Positions 1 through 12,484 are shown, numbered from the stretch's first letter. The stretch is 64,000 nt of DNA from Cyprinodon diabolis (GCA_030533445.1 CM060076.1:24662603-24726602); one strand, 5' to 3'. The notes: generated by a model not told the origin, from the letters alone. Made by a program: numbers and translations.

Positions 1-1095
1 TGCAGACACCCCGTTACTGCGCGTTACTCAGGTCGCACAATGAACCTTTTTTCATGATAGGACTCGTGCGCAGCTGCGTGAAGCTGACACCCCACCCACG
101 TCAAAAAACTCTGCAAATAGACTGAATGGTTAGTACAACGTTAGTGCAGATTTGTGCAGAAAAAAATTATTGTTTGTGCTACTTTTGTTTAAGAGATATT
201 AAAGATTATTTTTTAGGTCATCCAGAGGTGCGCGCCTTGTCATGAGAGAGGGGAGGATGAGATTGGCTGATGTATAGTGAGATTCCGTCTGTCAGTTGGG
301 TAGGTGGGTGTTTCTGCTGGCGGGTGTTAACGTACAGCACACACAGAGAGATGGAGAGTGAGGAGGATCCAGCAGCAAACAGCGTTTTCCAGATGGAAAT
401 ACCGGTGTTACGTCGAGCTGCGTTTCCCCACCACATACGGTTTCCTCTGCATCTCCGCACAGCGCAGGCGGCACGATTCACCGCGCAAGCGACAGGAAAT
501 GCGCATGCTCTCTAAAGGCGCGCAACAGTCGCCCTGTGCTCGCGCTACAGGAGAACTATGGAGAGCGTGAACAATCAAAAGAAAGGGAGAAATCTGGATG
601 GATGGATGGATACTCTGACTTTTCAACCTACTGTATTTTTTATTTTAAACATTATTTGATGGCCTTTGTGGCAGGGATGGAGATCCATATTTTATGTCAC
701 ACGCAGAGTATACATCTAGATAGATAGATGGATAGATAGATGTTGCAGTATCTATAACAACCCAAACACACAGGATGTCAGAATTAGACATCCCCAGTTA
801 TTAATTTCACCAGATGTCCTTTACGCTGAGTTGCAATAAATGCTAAAGTCTCTGCAGGTTCTTGTCTTTGTCATCCGCTCTATTCAGCTGGCTTTGGAAA
901 CACACAGGGAGAAGGTGGGGGCTGGGTGGTGAGGTTTATGGGGGCGAGAAACGCAAAAGTAACGCAATAGATACTTTTACTAGTAACTAGTTACTTTTAT
1001 TGTGGAGTAACTCAGTTAGTAACTCAGTTACTTTTTGGGAGAAGTAACTAGTAACTATAACTAATTACTTTTTCAAAGTAACGTGCCCAACACTG
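1..1095. mobile_element. Non-autonomous hAT-like element, truncated by the window start
   Basis: The right end is clear: from about 960 to 1095 the sequence is a dense array of variants of 'agtaactagttac', closing with 'gtgcccaacactg', the inverse of the CAGTGTTGGG terminus seen on many fish hAT elements. Positions 10-40 ('gttactgcgcgttactcagg') look like the matching left arm, so the left terminus and its target duplication probably lie just before base 1. The interior has no transposase-like frame. The right end is well supported; assigning all of 1-950 to the same element is inference. Confidence 0.5.
598..742. repeat. Two short GATA/GGAT tetranucleotide tracts
   Basis: 'ggatggatggatgga' at about 598-612 and 'tagatagatagatgga' with further units at 717-742 are simple tetranucleotide repeats, separated by about 100 bases of unique AT-rich sequence. 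Confidence 0.8.
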
Positions 1096-2334
1096 TCCTT
1101 CACACATGACTATGCGGAGAGAGGGCCGCTGCAGACTGGTTGTGGTTAGCCCTGGCTGCTGTTAGCCTTGGAGCTCAGCTGGTTACCGTTGTCCTCCCAG
1201 CTTTGGAAATTTTTTTTTTTTAACTAAGCATTAAATTGGTAAATGGACCATATAGTGGCCTCAAATTATCTTAAAACGTACTATTATTGAACAAAAGAAA
1301 CAGAAAAGAGAACTTTTAACTTTCAATGGAGAGATCCATTGAAATCTGCTCCTGCAGCGCTACTGTTCAATAGTTGTTGCCATCTTCCTTGTTGTGCTTT
1401 GTCCAGTGTTGCACAGCTTTGTCGTTACGCCCTCAAAATCCCCCCTGCTTTGCATCCAAAAATTCAAAACACATCTCTGTGTTGTGGTTGGCCCGCCAGT
1501 TCTAGGGCCTGGGGCATTGATCGAGGCTAGACCAAACTCGCAAACAAAAATGATTTTGGCCGATTTTGGGGCTTGTTTACTAGGCTAATGAAGCTCAGCC
1601 CACCGTCTACAGGCTGACTAACTTCATCCATCTCCACTCCACCACCAGTTTCAGGCTTGGGGGAAATGGTCCTATTCTTTGCTCCTGTTCATGCATATCA
1701 ATCAAAATTCAGCGCTATGTTTCCTGCCGAGGTCTGAGCACCAAAGACAAACTAATTGTATCAATACATTTCTTCTAATTGTCTTTTCTCTCCATGTGAG
1801 TTTTTCCAGATTGAAAAAGCATAATTCCAGTTAGTAAAGTAAATAGGCTTTAAAGGAAACAAAATGGCTGGGATCGTATCTGTAGACATCTAATATCTAT
1901 CCCTAACCGTATCTTCTGATCATTCTGAAAAGTTTCTTTCTTTGTTACTTTGCGTTTTGTCTTTCATCCAAAGATGAGGCAACACCCTGGAAACCCAATT
2001 TTGCATGTGCTGATGATCACCCACCCACATGACAGCGTGTGGGTAATCGTCAACACACACTGGAAATAAATGCAGCTGTAAAGCTGTACACCATGTTATT
2101 CACAGAAGGATTAGGCAAAAAGACAAGAGAAGCAGCTTCCAAACCGTGGCGTTTGTGTTTCGATTACTATGTATAGACAAAATGTCCCTCAGCAGTTTTT
2201 ATTTAATATAGCTTTATTTAAAGCTCTTGAACATCACAGCCAACACGGTTTAAATTGAACAAAAATTTACATTTGTAGGTTTTAGCAAATAAAAAGCAAC
2301 CAAAAAGATTTTTAACTTTCTTTGAAGGATTTCT
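1096..2334. other. Unassigned non-coding stretch
   Basis: No coding signal. Positions about 1215-1620 feel repeat-like (unusual G+C content and the phrase 'caatggagagatccattg'), but I could not find termini, a target duplication or a second copy in the window. Confidence 0.5.
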
Positions 2335-2500
2335 GAGAATAGGGCTGCATGGTTGCACACTTTGTGGCACTGTTGCCTTACAGCAAGAATATTCTGGGTT
2401 CGATTCTTGGCCTTGGGTCTTTCTCCCTGTGCATGCTTGGGTTCTTCAGGGTGCCCCGGCTTCCTCCCGCAGATCAAAGACATTAATATACAAACTTTGA
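2335..2500 (+). repeat. Degenerate tRNA-derived SINE (V-SINE/DANA-like)
   Basis: The segment follows the familiar fish SINE order: a tRNA-like head ('gggctgcatggttgcacac' then 'gtggcactgttgcc'), a box-B-like 'gggttcgattcttgg' near 2396-2412, and the conserved body 'ctccctgtgcatgcttgg' followed by 'ggcttcctcccgcagatc'. The box A region is eroded and there are small deletions, so it is an old copy. A second copy in the opposite orientation lies near 37800. The exact 3' tail and target duplication were not resolved. Confidence 0.7.
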
Positions 2501-3854
2501 AAACATGCATGAAAAGATGAAAAGATGTTTGCAGCCAGCATCATGTTTTATATGCAAGGCAGCCTGTTTGTTGAGTTATAGGTTTGTGAGAAAATTTTTC
2601 CACTCCAGGTTGGATCAAAGCATCACCAGCATGGAAGAGTTTCCAGGACAGGTGATAATTCTGCACCTATAGAATATTTTTTACAGCGCTTCATAAAGAA
2701 AATATGGCACTGTACATAAAAAAAGGGAACCTGGTCGTTATTTTCAGCTAAGAAGCAAAAAGCTTAGTCAACATTTAGCTTCATTCCTTTCCCTTTCTGT
2801 TTTCATATGATTGACTTCCAAAGGCTTGCAGCCTTGTGTCGTTGAATCTTCTCATTTTAGTAGACATTTAAAAAAAATCTCATTGTTTGCTCTGATGTAA
2901 ATTTCAAAATAATTTTAATCCTGCCATGTTGCTGTAACAAAGTGGCAGGTCTTTTGAATGAAAAAATATTTAAGCAATATTTTTTTTATATATATATATA
3001 AAGTTATTGTCACACTGGAAAGTCTGACCTTAGGAAGTTTTTTTTTTTGGAAAACACAACCTTATATCTGAATTTCTTTTCACTTCAGAGGGAATTTTCC
3101 TACAATATAAAAATTAAGGCATTAATGTAGCTTGTTTAAAATGTGGTTGTATCCTACCTGTTTCACTATAAAAAAAATTAAGTATCAACAAAACTGCTAA
3201 GCCAACAGATTGTTCAATTTCTGCTTTCAGGGGAGTGATAACACTGACTGAGAGGGTAATCAAACCCTTTGATTAGAGGCACTTGATTCCTGCTATGCCA
3301 GTTGAGTCAGCTAATACTGTAAAAATAAAAAAAATATAAAAATTAATTGGTATGGAGGGTGTAAAATAAGCTCAGTTATCTCTAAGATAAAAAGAAATTC
3401 ACAAGTAGGTGTGATGTGGGGCCTCTGGAAACTATACCAAAATTAATTATGCCTATATCACATAAAATCAAACTCAACATAAATGCACACCATACTTTTC
3501 AGATTTCTAATGAAGCTTAGGTGTAAGTTTCTTCTTTAGTGAGAGAGATGTCTCATACATAGATCTGGGTATACAGATCAACTATATTCAGCATTCTGCC
3601 ACAGTCTGAAAGCCCAAGACATTTATTCATTCATTCATGTTAATAAAACTTTATCATTTCTTTTTTCTTTGTATGTATGTATCCAGATTGAATTCGTAAA
3701 AGAAGGAGCAAACAATGAATCCCTTTTATTATGCTTGGAAACAATGCCTTACCTGTGATGGACGATCACATAAAACCTTCATATACTGTTTGGAAGTCAA
3801 GTCTACGGTAGTGTCATAATTAAAAGCAAAACCCTCAAGTGTATAAATCATTTT

Positions 3855-3893
<39 letters not shown>

Positions 3894-5579
3894 CACTGAG
3901 TCTTATCTTAAATCTTTTGCTACCAAGACTTTTTGTACAAGAACATAATTTATTCAACTTCATAAATTGTAAAAGCTCATAGTCCAGAGACTGAAGTTTT
4001 GCTCATATACAGCTAGAATGTACATGTTTGTATATTTCTTTTCAAATATTTTTACCCCCATCAATAACTCTGAACCTTTGCATGAGTATAGCTGGTATGT
4101 TTCATGGAAATCCGTTTGGTATGAAAATAAGGCAAATGATTTCATGTTTTCTCATGGTTACGACTTTTATCTAGCTTCTGCACTTGTCAGTTTGTCTGTA
4201 AGCAAAGGAAAAAAAGGGGGGAGATGGAACTTATTTGATGGGTTTTGAAACCCACAGGGAGAGCAACATACCCTGTAAAGATTTATTTATCATTTGGAAA
4301 GCAACCAAGTAAAAGGGTTTTCAGAGACGGAGAAATCTGTTTATAAAACAGCACAGAGAAATCTTTGGGTATACAGCCTTTTAAAGCTGGTCTGAGGCTG
4401 CAGCTGCTGAAGGAGAACAACTCTTTCGGAAGATAAGTCAGCAGAGAAATGATCACCGTGAATAGCACATTTCTAGAACTAATTTATCTTAATGTTTGAC
4501 AAAAAAATTTTTGAAGGAGGGATTGCATTAATTCAGCGCTTCCAGCAACAAATCTTTACTTGATAACTACATTTACCTTGTGCATACAGGGATAGAAAAC
4601 ACATGAAATCATATTATACTGTACCAGCTGTTCCCCTCAGTAACTTTGCATTCAGATATTTATATCCAACTATTGAAAATATGTTCTCGTTTACTTTTTA
4701 TTAGTCTGAATTCATAAACTGATCTGAAATTTCATTAGCTATAAGTAAAAAACAACAACATTTAATTAAATGAAAGCTTTTAAATACTGTAAATAATCTA
4801 TATAATGCTGCTTCAAAAATTCACATTTTTTCATTATGAGCAACGAAGCACCTAACATGAATTCTGTTGTGTACTGCTTCTTTTTAAAGTAAGCAACATT
4901 CAAATGAAAAGAGATATCACTTTAATGTATTTTTAAGATTCAATCAGTTCTCAAATTTCTGCATAAAGATAGCTAAGGATGGTTAAGTATTTTTAAAAGG
5001 TGCCTAACAAAGGGTCCGATTATTCAATGGCTGCCTTTCTACAATTAATGGTGCCCGTTGGATGCAAGCTGGGTGAAACAAGGTTGATATACTTCTCCTA
5101 GGTAAAAGATAAATATGCATGTTTGGTAGCCTGTTGGGAAGAAAACACAAAAACAACATTCCTTAATTAAGGCAATGCTATTTTAGAGCCATAGCAATGG
5201 GCTCTATGCACAGATCAACTGCTCCCTGAACTTAAGGCAGCTCCTTTGTTTTCTGGCTTTCACTGTTGGATCAACAGATTATTATAGGTGTGCCTAACCT
5301 CAGTTACTATGGTGACCATGGGTAGACACAGCTGGATTGATCAGTTCATCCACAAATGAAAGACAGGAAACCAAGTAGCTGCCTTAAGTTGAGGAAGTAG
5401 TGGAGTTGTTCCTAGAACCAAATAACTGTAAAGCAGCTGAGTGCAGGCCAGCAGATGCTCTGACTAATTAATCCAAACACATTAGCTTAATATAGTTGTA
5501 TTACTCTATTAGGAACAGGACAGGATTTCTATTATTTATCTATGTTTAAGCTATGTTGCTTAATGCAGAAGTGCATACA
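2501..5579. other. Unassigned AT-rich non-coding stretch with simple repeats
   Basis: Contains a short TA run near 2985-3000 and a (TC)16 microsatellite at 3859-3890. No reading frame shows protein-like composition or recognisable motifs, and no element termini were found. Confidence 0.5.
3859..3890. repeat. (TC)16 microsatellite
   Basis: Sixteen uninterrupted TC units. Confidence 0.95.
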
Positions 5580-5587
5580 TTAAGTTC

Positions 5588-6210
5588 CAGAGATGGCAAA
5601 TGTACTCACTTTCCGTACTTGAGTAAAAGTACAAATACTTGTGTTAAAAAATACTCTGGTAAAAGTGGAAGTACTGATTAAACTTCTTTATTCAAGTAAA
5701 AGTAACAAAGTACAGGCTTGTAAATTTACTTAAACTATAAAAGTAAAAGTAGAAACCACTTTTTTCATGCCGTTGCCTACATTTTAAATGGATGTCTGCC
5801 AATGGGACTAGAACTCCGTTGTGTTCATTTTCAATCCTCTCGTCGTCCATGCTACTATGCCACCGCCACCAAGCTGCAATGATTTGCCGCGAATGAATTC
5901 CGCAGAATCTGTCGATTCATCTTGTAGTGGTGCGTCAAATGCAACGTAGATTCCCATCCAATTAGATTGAATTTGGTATTGATGACGTGAAAAATAATAA
6001 CGGTAACTCCATTGAAATGATTCAAAACTAAAGTAACGAGCCAATTTTTTTAAATGTAAGGAGTAGAAAGTACAGATATTTGTGTAAAAATGTAAGGAGT
6101 AGAAGTAAAAAGTCGCCATAAAAATAAGTAGTAAAGTAAAGTAAAAATATCAGAAAAATCTACTTGAGTACAGTAACGAAGTATTTGTACTTTGTTACTT
6201 CCCATCTCTG
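5588..6210. mobile_element. Non-autonomous hAT element, family F1 copy 1
   Basis: Terminal inverted repeats 'cagagatgg' (5588) and 'ccatctctg' (ending 6210) are flanked by a perfect 8-bp target duplication 'ttaagttc' (5580-5587 and 6211-6218). This is the hAT signature. The arms are rich in short repeats of the type 'agtaaaagtac', probably transposase-binding arrays as known for other hATs (inference). The middle (about 5770-5990) is unique sequence with no transposase motifs. Two relatives with independent perfect duplications occur at 40608-41145 (opposite orientation) and 63164-63787 (same orientation). Confidence 0.92.
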
Positions 6211-6218
6211 TTAAGTTC

Positions 6219-7849
6219 CCACTAGCATGCCAGCTTTGTCATAAGTGGTGAAAATTTCCTTACTGACGTGCATAGATTACTAATGAAAAAGTTTTTTTTT
6301 TATTTAAAGAAAAAATTAATTAAATCTCGATCAGTCCATTAAAAGGTTTCTAAGATACATCTGTGTGGGGGAGACATAGGGACGTTAGAATCTTACAGAA
6401 ATTGTAAAAGTGTCTCACCGGTTGTTATGGGTGAGTCTAAATTTGAGGAAAGGAAAGTTGATTTCAGAAATAACGTTTTCAAGCTGTGCTGCCTTCGATA
6501 ATGATCCAAAAAGTGGCCCTGAGATGAGTGCTGGAGAAAGAGCAGGTGTAAGTGGAGAATGGACTTAAAGAAGGTGTTGCAAAACAGTTTTGGGATGCAG
6601 CTGAGAATCTAAGAATCCAGATTTATTAAATTGAAGTCTTGAGGATAATAATTTGAAAGAACAACAAATGTATGAATTACATTATTCTTGGAATTAAAGT
6701 GCTAAAAGTAGCTTGCTGACTTGGTTCACCACAGTTGTCAATTAGTCCCTTAAATGATCGTCTAGCAGTTCCTTCAGCTCTACTAGTTTTTCTTTGAAAT
6801 CCATATTGAAAATGTATCAAAATTATTTTTATATGTCAGAGAGCTTCTATCTCCATCAGCCATGTGTGTTTGCAGGAGAAATTTGGAAAATTCTTGAAAT
6901 GCAGATCTAGACTGCACAACTCCAAGGATCATAGATAGACTCCATAGCACATTTTAGACACCTGAAAACTATGATACCTTTGTTTTTTTAATTACTTCTT
7001 TCACTATTTACTTTTGATCTATATAAAATATCCTTGTGTAATATATTAATCTGAATTTGGTGAGGAACTGTATTTTTTAATTATGCATTGATGCATAAAG
7101 CTTTTACCAGAAAGCGGGCATGTTGGCATTTAATAATGATTGTTAAACACAGTGCATTTCTTTGCATGGATGGCAGTAAGCCTAAACATGCCACAAGGGA
7201 TATATGCAGACAGCAGCAATGTAACATAATTCATATTTAAAAACAAACTGATTAACATTCTAATATACCAAAAGATAAATGCTAACACCATCTTTTAAAT
7301 CCATTGCCTGAAGCATCCATTTTTATTTCAACAGAAATAATAAGATATGTTTGTTTTCCCCCCTCTGCTTCTGTTGTTGTATTCAGTGTTGTTTGGCGAA
7401 TAGACGTTTCTGCTCTGAGCAAAGTCAGGGCAGCCTATGAATTTCACTGTTGCCCGCAGGATCACCAGCCATGAATTGTGAATAATAAGAATAAAATAGC
7501 TGAGTATGGGTGTCTTCTGACATATCTTAGTCCTTGAGAACTCTGATCAAGAACCGGATTTATTCAGGTCTAACAAAAGGAAGACAATAGTTAGGAATTG
7601 CTGTATAATTACAGTTTTTAATAACAAAAGATGATGAAAGATGTTTAATCACCCACATTAAAAAAAAGAGTTGGATTAGACAAAGCAAAGCCGAGCTTTA
7701 CCATGGAGAAAATTCCTGTTTTTTTTTTTATTTTAAGATTAAATTACTTTGCAGTTAATTGAGCATTTGAATGACTACCAGGGAAGTGTGCAAATATCAT
7801 ATGCACTATAAAAACATTATGACACAATTTTACAAAGGCTACACACAAA
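6219..7849. other. Unassigned AT-rich non-coding stretch
   Basis: No coding potential, termini or recognisable repeats seen. Confidence 0.5.
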
Positions 7850-8560
7850 AGGAATGTTGGACAGATGGAAGTTTGGACAGAGCCAATGAACTGAACACAT
7901 TCTTTAATAGGTTCAGTTCAGGATCAAGCTCAGCATCCTTCTCCCCTGCCAAACAGATATCCCACTATTCTTTGACCCGGAGCGTACTCATCCAACCTCT
8001 TTTCTTTCCTGCACATCTTCCAAAAAACTTCTGGTTCTGTTTGTTCTCAACTAAATCACAGCACACCCACCCTTTGCCTGCCTCTTCCATCTGTCTGTCT
8101 ATTGACAAGGCAGCTGGGGAGACTGAAGTGGAATAAGCCTGTAGATCTGGATAGTTTCAGCTACAGAGTCCTGAAGGCCTGTCAGAGCAGCTCTTTGGGA
8201 TTATATAGATCCTAGGACAAATAGGAACAGGTCCAACACTGTTAACATCATGGGAGAAACAGTGGAGTATACATACAGTGGAGTTTGGATAGTATAGATA
8301 GGGAATACATACCTGGTTCACCTGACTAACAGACTGAACTGTGGACCCAACTTAGAAGCATGCTAGGAGAAGAGATGCAGCAGTCTACTTCTTACGTAAG
8401 CTGAGGTTCTTGAGTGTTTGATGTTGTATAACCCCTCTAAATTGAAGCATCAGAGCCACTAACTCTAGAAAGCTCAGCAAATTCACAAAGAAGGTTGGCA
8501 CTGTTTTAGGAACTCCTCTGGAAACTGAGCCTCTCTCTGCATACTGGTCCATATCAACAA
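7850..8560 (+). pseudogene. Relic of a CR1/L2/Rex-like LINE reverse transcriptase
   Basis: A frame at about 7860-8130 reads 'ANELNTFFNRF' and later 'DKAAG', matching the order seen upstream of the reverse-transcriptase core in CR1/L2-group fish LINEs (a linker 'FNRFD', then a 'KAAGPDG'-like motif). 'ESPEGL'-like remains of the following 'RVLKAC' motif sit near 8160-8180 in another frame. Around 8230-8420 short pieces resemble the C-terminal part of such proteins ('TVNIMGETVE', then 'HLTNRLN'). Stops, frameshifts and a large internal deletion make it non-functional. The clade within the CR1/L2 group cannot be fixed by eye. Confidence 0.55.
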
Positions 8561-8732
8561 GCCCTGACTGTTGTTTTGAAGGTTTTGAACAGAAATTGAT
8601 TTTCTAAAGCTTATTAATGGAATAATGAAAGCTGACTTTTTTAAATGGTTTAAATATTGTATTTTGTTATATTTTATCATTACATTAAAAAAATGAAAAC
8701 GTTAGAACTGTAAATTTATAGTCATATTACTG

Positions 8733-8736
<4 letters not shown>

Positions 8737-8788
<52 letters not shown>

Positions 8789-8796
8789 TTTTTTTT
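8737..8796. repeat. (TA)17 tract followed by a T26 run
   Basis: Alternating TA at 8737-8770 passes directly into uninterrupted T at 8771-8796. Confidence 0.95.
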
Positions 8797-10599
8797 AACT
8801 ATTTTTCAAGTCTGCACTCTTAAAAAAGAGCAAATTGTCCAGCGAGCTGTTCCAAACGAAATTTCTTTTTGTTTTACACTTGTGTAAACAAAATTACAAA
8901 TAAATCTGTCTAAGTCTAAAAACATGTGGCCAAATTTTATATCTGTGGTGTGGCTGATACTAAATCAGAATTTGAAGTGGGATGGGGATATTGGTGTAGT
9001 AAATATGGAGTGGTACATATGGTTAGATTTTTATTCTAATTTCTAAAGAAGTGGAAAATAAGTTTTGCTTTACATTGTGACGTAAAAAAAAAGATCAATT
9101 TGAATATTTGAGTCAAGCATCTTCAAAGTGATATGGACCTTAGAGAGAAATGTACTATTAAGATAGGGAAGAGAAATGTCCAAAGAAGCAAGAAAATAGA
9201 TGTTTTACTTTAACCGTAAACTATTTTGTTATATACAATAAGATATATCTGGTAACTGTGATAAAAACTTAAGTCTCTATCTCCAAAAAAGACACAAAGT
9301 TAACTGTAAATAGAATTAGGTAGTAAAAGTTATTCAGGGGCTCTAATAGAAATAATTAAAAAATGCCTTGACTGGGACCCTATTCAAAAGCCTGGAGAGG
9401 TTAAAAGGTTTTTACATCTATTGTATGAAGAAAATCATTACAGATAGCTGTCAATGTAGTTAAGATACATTTATAGTTTCAACTTCAAAAAATTGGTACT
9501 TAGTCATCAGCTGAAAGTTTGAAATAAAGGACATGACAGAAACTATGTCCTTGAATTTTGGAAAGTCATAAAACACACCTAAATGTTAAAAATAATGATA
9601 TGCATTTTTTTATGCAATAAATCCACTACAGATTTGAACTCCAGCCAGATATCTATCACTTTAACGATTCAACATTTGAGATAAATGGCATTTGAACCAC
9701 CTTGTCTTCAGGGTGCTCCTGCTTGATTGAGGTAATAGTGCCTCAGTGGGACTTTTATTGCAGCTTTCCTCAGCAGACTGGATACATATGCTACAGCAGG
9801 AGTCCAACAACATGAAACAGAAACAGTACTGTTTTGAATAAGCCAGTGCCTCCCACACACACTTGCTGCTGTCATTATCTTTAACAGTACACCTGCTTCA
9901 TCCCCTGCAGCTGTCATTCAAAACTTCTTCAGTTCATAGTTTTTTTCTTTAAAGTTTTTATCCCACAATGCTTTTAGCTTTTAGAGGTTCAGTGTCTCAG
10001 CCTTTGCTAGTGCTTGGTTTCACCAATGATATGTGGCTTTGTTTAATCATGAAAGTATACGACTACGCCAGTAATTCCCCCGATTATATTGCTCAACAAA
10101 CAGAAGTTTGTTTGCAATGGACTCAACCTTGCATTAACCTCCATCTTCTGAAATCCACAGTCTAATTAAGACTCTACCAACTTGCTATGTTGATAGGTCC
10201 TATGTTTTGCATCATTGCGCCCTCACTAAATACTTTAAGCGTTATATTACACACAAGATTAAACCCTTTTCTGCACTGTTTGAAAAAGCTTAAACCTTTT
10301 TGAACAGGAACTCTGCAGCAGGTTTGTTTAAATAGTTTGCTGCAGCTGAAACAGAAATATATCCAGCTATCCTTATATTCATACAGTGAATGTGTTATTC
10401 TTAGTACTTAGCCTTTTAAAACTTTAACGCCTTTAACTAAAAACATGATTTGGCCTTTGTGTGAGTAAATAGGCAGACATGAAGTAGTGCAAATTAGAAA
10501 TTCCCCCAACAAGGAAGCTGAAACAAACTTGGATCACCCTTAAAAATAGCATAAGTTATGCAGTCATCCTGAGTAGGCTCAAAGTAGAGTGGTTGCTCA
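8797..10599. other. Unassigned non-coding stretch
   Basis: No supported gene. A frame at 9968-10165 has a faint resemblance to LINE reverse-transcriptase text but is not convincing (see rejected items). Confidence 0.45.
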
Positions 10600-10675
10600 T
10601 TGGAAGGAATTGGTTCAGGTGGTTTAGGCATGTGATCATGATGCCACCAGGACAACTCTTTTGAAGGTGTTCTGG
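10600..10675 (+). repeat. LINE 3'-end fragment, left half
   Basis: 'ggcatgtgatcatgatgcc' followed by 'accaggacaactcttttg' and 'aaggtgttctgg' matches the text common near the 3' end of fish LINE open reading frames (consensus-like 'gaggtgttccgggcatgtcc'). The match resumes after the hAT insertion at 12217, so this is one fragment split in two. Confidence 0.5.
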
Positions 10676-12216
10676 CAGTGGCGCTAAAACCGGGTATGCA
10701 GCGCATGCAACGCATAGGGGCGCTGCACTCGAGGGGGCGTCAAAAAACCCCTCTAGAAAATAAAATTTTCTAGTTGTAATTTTCTATATTTAACAGCATA
10801 AAACGATCAATAACAGAAAGACAGCACTGATTATGCGCCCCTCTGATGCACCCCCACTGATTATGCGCCCCCTTTACCTCTCCTCCTGTCGCTCTCCCTT
10901 CCCACACAGGTGGCTTGCGCACGCGCCCCTAAGAGGCGCACTCAGGCGTGTTTTTCTTTCTTTTTTTTTTATCTTCGACTATCACTTGTAGTGCGCACTT
11001 AATAGCAAGATGGAGCGCCAGAAAAAAAAACTATCCGGGCGCAAAACAGAAAAAGAAAAAGGGAGAAGGATAAAGTTGTTGGCGGGATGAAAAAAAGCCT
11101 TTCAATGTGGTTGAAAGAAAGTTGGTAAGTTCTGTCAGTGTATCGACAACAGGACAGGAGGGTTGTAAATATGCAGGTTAGATAAAGCTAGTCTGATACG
11201 GAGTCGCCCCATATTTGGCTGTTAAATGTTGCGTCCCCTATTGAAGCGATAAGGAACGCGATTTGTTCCGTATTTCTAGGAATATCTGATACATACGCCT
11301 GTAACACACACATATCCACACACTAAGTGTAAGAATGACCGAAATAAAACTTGTGAAATATTAACACAGGGAAGCTAAAATGTCTTGGCCAGTGCCCAGC
11401 TATGGTCCAACGCTTAGCTGCAATTTATTCACTGATATGTATATTTCTTATTATTGATTTTTTTAATTAAAGATGAGTTGTACAAGTTTATGTGTGTATC
11501 AGACACATTAATCCAGGGTCATTATAGCCCTTAGACTCGGTGACCCATGTTACCAACCTTTTTGGCAGGGGGACACTTGAGTTTAAATGTTTTATTCAGT
11601 ATCACTACAGTGGTGTTGTGATGTATCTGATAAGTCAGATCAGATGCAGTGTCCAGTCAGTAACTGTTTTCCAACAAGAAGATCATTCAAATTTAAAGAT
11701 TAATTTTTATTGTGGTTTGACTGCTGTATTTTTTAACCCTACTTAACATAAAATTAATTTAATTCAGCTGTGAGGATGGAGAGAAAGAAGATGACAGAGG
11801 AAGAATCAGGACAGACAGGGGAAAGCAACAGGTTGGTCTAATATTAGGTGGAAGTGAGGGAACAGCTACTTAATCCCAATCGATAATGTTTAAACATTAT
11901 TTTAAAAACTGTATTAAGATCTGTAATTTTTACAGCTAATTTATAATGCTTTTTGACCATATGACTTAGTGGAGAACGCCACAGACAAGGGGTGAAGGAG
12001 ACAGACATGAGGTCGGTGATAGAAGAGACAAGTGAGGACATCAGGTAGGAATAAATACTTTAGGGAGGCAGCAAAAACATATATACCATAATGGTTTGAA
12101 TTCCTGATGACCATCTCTCATTGTGTTCTTTTGGTTACTGTACGGGGGGGGGGGGGGGATTGGGCGCCGATCATGTGTATTCGCATCCACCTCAAAAATA
12201 TGTAGTTGCGCCCCTG
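10676..12216 (+). mobile_element. Internally deleted ZMYM-type hAT element, family F2 copy 1
   Basis: Termini 'cagtggcgc' (10676) and 'ttgcgcccctg' (ending 12216) are bounded by a perfect 8-bp duplication 'tgttctgg' (10668-10675 and 12217-12224). The element begins a transposase gene but lacks its catalytic part. Short exon-like pieces remain: a first exon from the ATG at 11010 with a consensus donor 'gtaagt' at 11125, and a possible second exon after an acceptor near 11768. A G15 run (12144-12158) marks the right arm. Compared with copy 2 (34632-36395) it lacks the TTF zinc-finger exon but has about 47 extra bases near 10755-10800. It is inserted in a LINE fragment. Confidence 0.9.
11010..11124 (+). 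pseudogene. First-exon remnant of a ZMYM/Zaphod-like hAT transposase
   Basis: The start reads MERQKKKLSG followed by a lysine/arginine-rich tail, the layout of the N-terminus of hAT transposases of the zinc-finger MYM-type (Zaphod-like) group, where a short basic head ('K-x-S-G-x-x-x-R-K') precedes the TTF zinc finger. A stop (TGA) at 11088-11090 interrupts the frame; a one-frame shift continues as 'KKSLSMWLKES' to a good splice donor 'gtaagt' at 11125. The same exon in copy 2 (34881) is also disrupted. Group assignment is inference from layout and from the TTF domain in copy 2. Confidence 0.5.
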
Positions 12217-12345
12217 TGTTCTGGGTAAGTCCCACTGGAAGGATCTGCCAGGGCAGACCTAGAACTTGATGGACAGATGCTTTGGCATCCTTAAAAAGCA
12301 ACTGGAGTTTAACACTGGGAAAAGGGATGTCTGGGTTTGCCTCTG
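12217..12345 (+). repeat. LINE 3'-end fragment, right half
   Basis: After the second copy of the hAT target duplication, the text continues 'gggtaagtcccactggaag' and 'gggcagacctagaac', then 'gatgtctgggtttgcctc', the degraded order of the fish LINE 3' region begun at 10600. Removing the hAT plus one duplication restores continuity. Confidence 0.5.
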
Positions 12346-12475
12346 GGAGATTTTTCTCCAGAAATGTGAAATAAATTTTAATTGATTTGACTGGACAGCT
12401 CTTTTCAAGTGTTGCCACATTTTCACAATTAGATTTAAGTCCTTGGTTTGACTAGTCCATTCTAACACAATACTT
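12259..12475 (-). pseudogene. Relic of a Tc1-like transposase C-terminus
   Basis: On the minus strand the frame begins MLEWTSQTKDLNLIVKMW followed by 'LKRAV'. This lines up with the catalytic-Glu region of Tc1 transposases, where the pattern is [17 protein letters not shown]; compare residues 267-282 of the intact copy at 52245-53258. The catalytic E is replaced by V and the Pro residues are lost. No other transposase parts remain next to it. It overlaps the LINE fragment boundary, so the exact limits are uncertain. Confidence 0.6.
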
Positions 12476-12484
12476 CAATTCACT

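Noticed and set aside
2335..2500. A tRNA gene suggested by the box-B-like sequence
   Set aside because: The flanking text is that of a SINE body and no cloverleaf can be drawn.
5808..6119. Frame MATFYFYSLHFYTN..., also at 40699 and 63411
   Set aside because: Arises from the reiterated arms of hAT family F1; repetition reflects the element, not a conserved gene.
9968..10165. Frame with a faint likeness to a LINE reverse transcriptase ('TNDMWLC', 'SPDYIAQ')
   Set aside because: The central Asp-Asp motif is absent and neighbouring domains are missing; too weak to call.
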